Assembly (NCBI GenBank): GCA_039029935.1
Contig: JBCCFC010000637.1
Coordinates: 1-7,846, forward strand
From: G039029935 sp039029935
Lineage (GTDB): Bacteria; Chloroflexota; Anaerolineae; Caldilineales; Caldilineaceae
Length of the DNA stretch: 7,846 nucleotides
Direction: 5' to 3'
In this document: piece after piece, positions 5,952-7,846 of the stretch
Layout: each line of letters starts with the position of its first letter
Numbering within the stretch: the stretch's first letter is position 1
Notes under the pieces: model-generated
Seen by the model: the letters and a program-made list of their open reading frames with translations, nothing else
Told to the model about the DNA's origin: nothing
Databases searched by the model: none
Program-made: the position numbers and the translations under genes

Positions 5952-5980
5952 AGTATACGTCGAATTAGTGCCACTGTCAA
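5952..5980 (-). promoter_or_regulatory. near-consensus sigma70 promoter of the dual solute-binding gene
   Basis: On the minus strand a perfect TTGACA (5980-5975) is followed after exactly 17 bases by TATACT (5957-5952), 5/6 to the -10 consensus. Transcription should start near 5945, ~90 nt before ATG 5854. This is the strongest promoter match in the window and suggests high constitutive expression unless repressed. Confidence 0.8.
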
Positions 5981-6010
5981 TCGGATGAAGGTACGCTGTC
6001 TTTGACATTT

Positions 6011-6031
6011 GTAGCGCAGATTGCCAATCTG
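6011..6031 (+). repeat. REP-like palindrome with GTAG head
   Basis: GTAG (6011-6014) is followed by CAGATTG-C-CAATCTG (6017-6031), a perfect 7-bp stem. The tail AAACTGGTTTATACTGCC (6034-6051) recurs almost unchanged at 7707-7724 after a related hairpin. A GTAG or GGAG tetranucleotide before a small palindrome is the known mark of REP elements moved by RAYT transposases; no such transposase is in the window. Confidence 0.6.
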
Positions 6032-6097
6032 TTAAACTGGTTTATACTGCCCTTCTATGTTTCCAATGGTTGCACAAAAAACGAGAGAGTCGTAACA

Positions 6098-6262
6098 GTG
6101 GTCCAGACATCCAGCCTCATCTCTATGTTTTTTGCCAGAACCTTGACCGCCCTCGTTGGGGTCCGCAACGTCTTTCTGATCAGTGGTATCTTGGTCACGA
6201 TAGCGGGCATGGTTGCCTATGGTGTTTTCTGTGGGTGGGCAAGAGCCACACAGTCAAAATGA
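6098..6262 (+). pseudogene. 3' remnant of an MFS-type permease
   Basis: The frame that ends at TGA 6260-6262 encodes VQTSSLISMFFARTL, then TALVGVRNVFLISGI and a hydrophobic run ending GVFCGWARATQSK. This resembles the last two helices of major facilitator permeases, where a loop with 'GVR.VF..SG' precedes the final helix. Upstream, the frame runs into a stretch with no such similarity and then the REP-like repeat at 6011, and no ribosome site fits. I therefore read it as the leftover end of a gene truncated by rearrangement or repeat insertion. The match is to general family pattern only. Confidence 0.45.
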
Positions 6263-6322
6263 GTCTATGGAAATTGCGAGTAATCAAATTTAAATATGGC
6301 TAATCCATAAAAGTAAATACGA

Positions 6323-6390
6323 GCGGAGATAGGCAATCTCTATTGCCAGTGTTCTCGTGTATAACTCGCACTAGAGAGTGCTAGCTCCGC
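6323..6390 (+). ncRNA. structured leader element, three-way-junction-like
   Basis: GCGGAGATAG (6323-6332) pairs with CTAGCTCCGC (6381-6390) with one A/G mismatch. Inside are hairpins GGCAAT-ctct-ATTGCC (6332-6347) and GCACT-agag-AGTGC (6368-6381); each shares an end base with the outer stem, so not all pairs form fully together. It ends 48 bases before the DUF2306 start. It could be a cis-regulatory RNA or a dispersed repeat; it fits no riboswitch class I know. Confidence 0.4.
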
Positions 6391-6438
6391 GTTTAGATGG
6401 GTATCTTACGCTGTGGGTTTAGCCTAAAAGGAGCGCAT

Positions 6439-7449
6439 ATGACAGCAATATCTTACACAAATGAGCAACCAATGAGCGCACGATTGCTACGTTGGTCAGG
6501 CATTGCACTGGTGGCAACCGTTTGGACCAGTGCCGTCCTGTTCGGTCTATATATTCTTGCATTTTATGTGGCAGCTCTGCCCGAAGGTGAGATGACACGG
6601 TGGAACAATGTGTTGCCGGGGCTTTATGATGAAGAACGGGCGGCAGCAACGGCGAGTATTGGTCTGCACTTTGCGGGTGGTGGCATCATTCTCATCTTGG
6701 GCAGCATCCAGCTCATCGGCAGCATTCGGAACCGCTACCCACGTATTCATCGGTGGATTGGGCGTGTTTATGTAGTGGCATCGCTGCTCACGGCCATCGG
6801 CGGACTGATCTTTATTGCAATCAGCGGCACGATAGGTGGCACAGTCATGGATATTGGCTTTGGTCTCTATGGCATCCTCATGCTGGTGGCCGCAGTCGAA
6901 ACCATGCGTCATGCAAGAGCAGGGCGTATTGATGTTCATAATGCATGGGCGTTGCGGCTCTATGCCTTAGCAATTGGCTCATGGCTCTATCGCATGGATT
7001 ATGGCTTCTGGGAACTGCTGGCTGGCGGTGCGGGGCATACCGACGATTTTACAGGTTGGTTTGACCAAATCATGGCCTTTTTCTTCTACATCCCCAACCT
7101 GATTGTCGTTGAGATTATGTTGCGTGGACGACAGATGGCCCGCTCTGCTATTGCACAGGTCGGCGCATCACTTGTCCTGCTGCTTGCCACAGGCTTTCTA
7201 CTCATCGGCACATATTTCTTTACATCCTACTTCTGGGGACCTGCCATCTTGAATGCAATGGGTGTTGAGGGTACTGGTGTCGAACGTCAGTTACGCCCCG
7301 ATTATGCGGTTGCCGCAGAGCAGCTGGATGTGACTGAAGAGGCGTTGCGAGATGCCTTGAGCGGAGACTCACTTGATTATGAAGCGGCTGCTGCGACGTT
7401 GGGTGTTGAGTTGGAAACACTAATGGCTGTCTTGGAATCTAGTCGTTAA
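6439..7449 (+). CDS. DUF2306 family membrane protein with duplicated C-terminal helical motif
   Basis: Integral membrane protein of 336 aa with about seven hydrophobic helices (~20-46, 77-96, 107-129, 134-154, 170-185, 210-228, 240-266). DUF2306 features are seen: LHFAGGGIILILG with His77, then NRYPRIHRWIGRVYV (His104, Arg105), then VHNAWALRLYAL (His167, Arg173). The conserved histidines suggest a cofactor or metal role, but the family's function is not established and I assign none. After the last helix the soluble tail has two similar ~22-residue units (288-309, 313-334; DYxxAAxxLxVxxEAL-like) not normally part of the domain. ATG 6439 is chosen because AAAGGAG (6427-6433) lies 5 bases upstream; an upstream in-frame ATG at 6397 has no ribosome site. 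No operon partner is visible; the next plus-strand gene starts ~380 bases on. Confidence 0.85.
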   Translation: MTAISYTNEQPMSARLLRWSGIALVATVWTSAVLFGLYILAFYVAALPEGEMTRWNNVLPGLYDEERAAATASIGLHFAGGGIILILGSIQLIGSIRNRYPRIHRWIGRVYVVASLLTAIGGLIFIAISGTIGGTVMDIGFGLYGILMLVAAVETMRHARAGRIDVHNAWALRLYALAIGSWLYRMDYGFWELLAGGAGHTDDFTGWFDQIMAFFFYIPNLIVVEIMLRGRQMARSAIAQVGASLVLLLATGFLLIGTYFFTSYFWGPAILNAMGVEGTGVERQLRPDYAVAAEQLDVTEEALRDALSGDSLDYEAAAATLGVELETLMAVLESSR

Positions 7450-7489
7450 GGAATGGCAATTAAATAACGTAACCATTTGAATCAGATCC

Positions 7490-7502
7490 GCACGGGGCGT
7501 GC
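7490..7502 (+). terminator. short GC hairpin after the DUF2306 gene
   Basis: GCACG-GGG-CGTGC starts 41 bases after the stop codon. It has no following T-tract, so it is at best a weak or factor-dependent terminator. Confidence 0.25.
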
Positions 7503-7570
7503 TCACTGAACATGTGTAATTTAAATAATCGCTATTCCTAAATATTTGTACATACCCGATATCATAACCC

Positions 7571-7639
7571 AGACCTTCGGGAGGTGACGAAAGATACTGA
7601 GCGATTCCAGAATACATTGCCGTCACCTCCGGAAGGTCT
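7571..7639. repeat. 69-bp inverted-repeat element (19-bp arms, one mismatch)
   Basis: The arm AGACCTTCGGGAGGTGACG (7571-7589) matches the reverse complement of 7621-7639 except at one base (7579/7631). The central 31 bases have no coding content. Each arm is itself close to a palindrome around CCGGAGG, so a cruciform-like fold is possible. No clear target duplication was seen at its ends. It resembles a small non-autonomous or REP-pair type repeat. Confidence 0.65.
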
Positions 7640-7661
7640 TACTTAGATATTGGGACAAGGA

Positions 7662-7724
7662 CCGTATCGCAGGTTGGCTACCTGCGTCACAGATAATCAA
7701 TCTGTGATACTGGTTTATTCTATC
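7662..7724 (+). repeat. double hairpin related to the 6011 REP-like element
   Basis: CGCAGGT (7668-7674) pairs with ACCTGCG (7680-7686). Directly abutting it, TCACAGAT (7687-7694) pairs with ATCTGTGA (7700-7707). The head GTATCGCAGGTTGG matches GTAGCGCAGATTGC at 6011, and the tail ATACTGGTTTATTCT matches AAACTGGTTTATACT at 6034. Head and tail are kept while stem bases change in pairs, so this is a second copy of the same family with an extra hairpin. Confidence 0.65.
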
Positions 7725-7787
7725 CTATCAATAAATAAAAAAAATTTCCCCACACTTTGCGTTTTCGTTCGTTTTATTGAGTGAAGG

Positions 7788-7802
7788 GTGCAATCGGTGC
7801 AC
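7788..7802 (+). promoter_or_regulatory. possible operator dyad before the last gene
   Basis: GTGCA and TGCAC are separated by ATCGG, a short symmetric site 31 bases before the predicted start of the last gene. Binding of a dimeric regulator is possible but unsupported otherwise. Confidence 0.25.
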
Positions 7803-7833
7803 AGTCAATCAATATTTTCAAAAGGAGTAGATG

Positions 7834-7846
7834 ATGTCGAGCGAAA
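7834..7846 (+). CDS. start of a gene cut by the window edge (product unknown)
   Basis: AAAGGAG (7821-7827) is followed by two successive in-frame ATG codons at 7831 and 7834. The second is favoured by its 6-base spacing, the first having only 3. The visible product is Met-Ser-Ser-Glu, far too little to identify. Its ribosome site is the same sequence as that of the DUF2306 gene. Confidence 0.6.

Larger units (their letters stand above)
5855..6438. other. gene-poor interval between divergent genes
   Basis: This 584-base interval has no intact gene. From left to right it holds the leader and promoter of the dual solute-binding gene (to 5980), a REP-like palindrome (6011-6031), a transporter remnant (about 6098-6262), an AT-rich stretch (6263-6320) with nothing recognisable, and the structured element at 6323-6390 before the DUF2306 gene. 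The mix of decayed gene and small repeats suggests a site of past rearrangement. Confidence 0.6.
7450..7833. other. repeat-filled intergenic interval
   Basis: No gene is seen in these ~380 bases. They hold a short hairpin (7490-7502), an inverted-repeat element (7571-7639), a double hairpin (7668-7707), an A-rich run (7729-7744), a dyad (7788-7802) and the ribosome site of the next gene. A minus-strand open frame across 7420-7626 has no coding features. Confidence 0.6.

Noticed and set aside
6002..6097. Upstream part of the 86-codon frame as a real small gene starting at TTG 6002
   Set aside because: The start lies in the REP-like repeat region, there is no ribosome site, and only the 3' portion resembles a protein family.
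7420..7626. 68-codon minus-strand frame in the final intergenic region
   Set aside because: It crosses the inverted-repeat arm and the end of the DUF2306 gene, with no ribosome site and no recognisable composition.

Overview
The window looks like a chromosomal stretch from a member of the Chloroflexota (Caldilineae/Anaerolineae-like). This assignment is inferred. The supporting signs are a long Thr/Pro 'PTATPT'-type secretory linker ending in LysM, a DUF2306 membrane protein with a duplicated 'LxVTEEAL'-like tail, moderate GC content, and many short GTAG/GCAG-type palindromes between genes. No rRNA, tRNA, CRISPR array, transposase or integrase gene was seen.

Layout. Positions 1-162 hold the 3' remnant of an NhaP/CPA1-type Na+/H+ antiporter with a TrkA-N-like segment that stops early. 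A promoter with an extended -10 (262-290) precedes typA/bipA (341-2236, +), a ribosome-associated GTPase. A 63-nt near-perfect palindrome (2238-2300) separates typA from a convergent pair of small multidrug resistance (SMR) genes on the minus strand, at 2716-3039 (upstream) and 2288-2617 (downstream). Each SMR gene is preceded by a leader hairpin followed by a U-tract. The upstream SMR protein has Gly where the family has its essential TM1 Glu.

Positions 3233-5854 (-) encode an 873-aa secreted or membrane-tethered protein. It has two tandem amino-acid-type periplasmic-binding (SBP_bac_3) domains, a ~200-residue T/P/S linker containing 36-bp DNA repeats, and a C-terminal LysM domain. It has its own near-consensus promoter (5952-5980) and no permease or ATPase gene beside it. 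The gap 5855-6438 holds that promoter, a REP-like palindrome (6011-6031), a decayed MFS transporter 3' end (about 6098-6262) and a structured 68-nt leader (6323-6390). A DUF2306 membrane protein follows at 6439-7449 (+). The last ~380 bases hold a 69-bp inverted-repeat element, a double hairpin related to the 6011 repeat, and the first codons of another plus-strand gene with a strong ribosome binding site.

There is no single pathway. The common theme is cell-envelope transport and housekeeping: efflux pair, solute-binding wall protein, membrane protein, transporter remnants and a ribosome GTPase. The points most worth pursuing are the Glu-less SMR partner with its two tandem attenuator-like leaders, the dual-SBP/LysM protein whose two ligand pockets differ at the amino-group-binding Asp, and the family of small palindromes.
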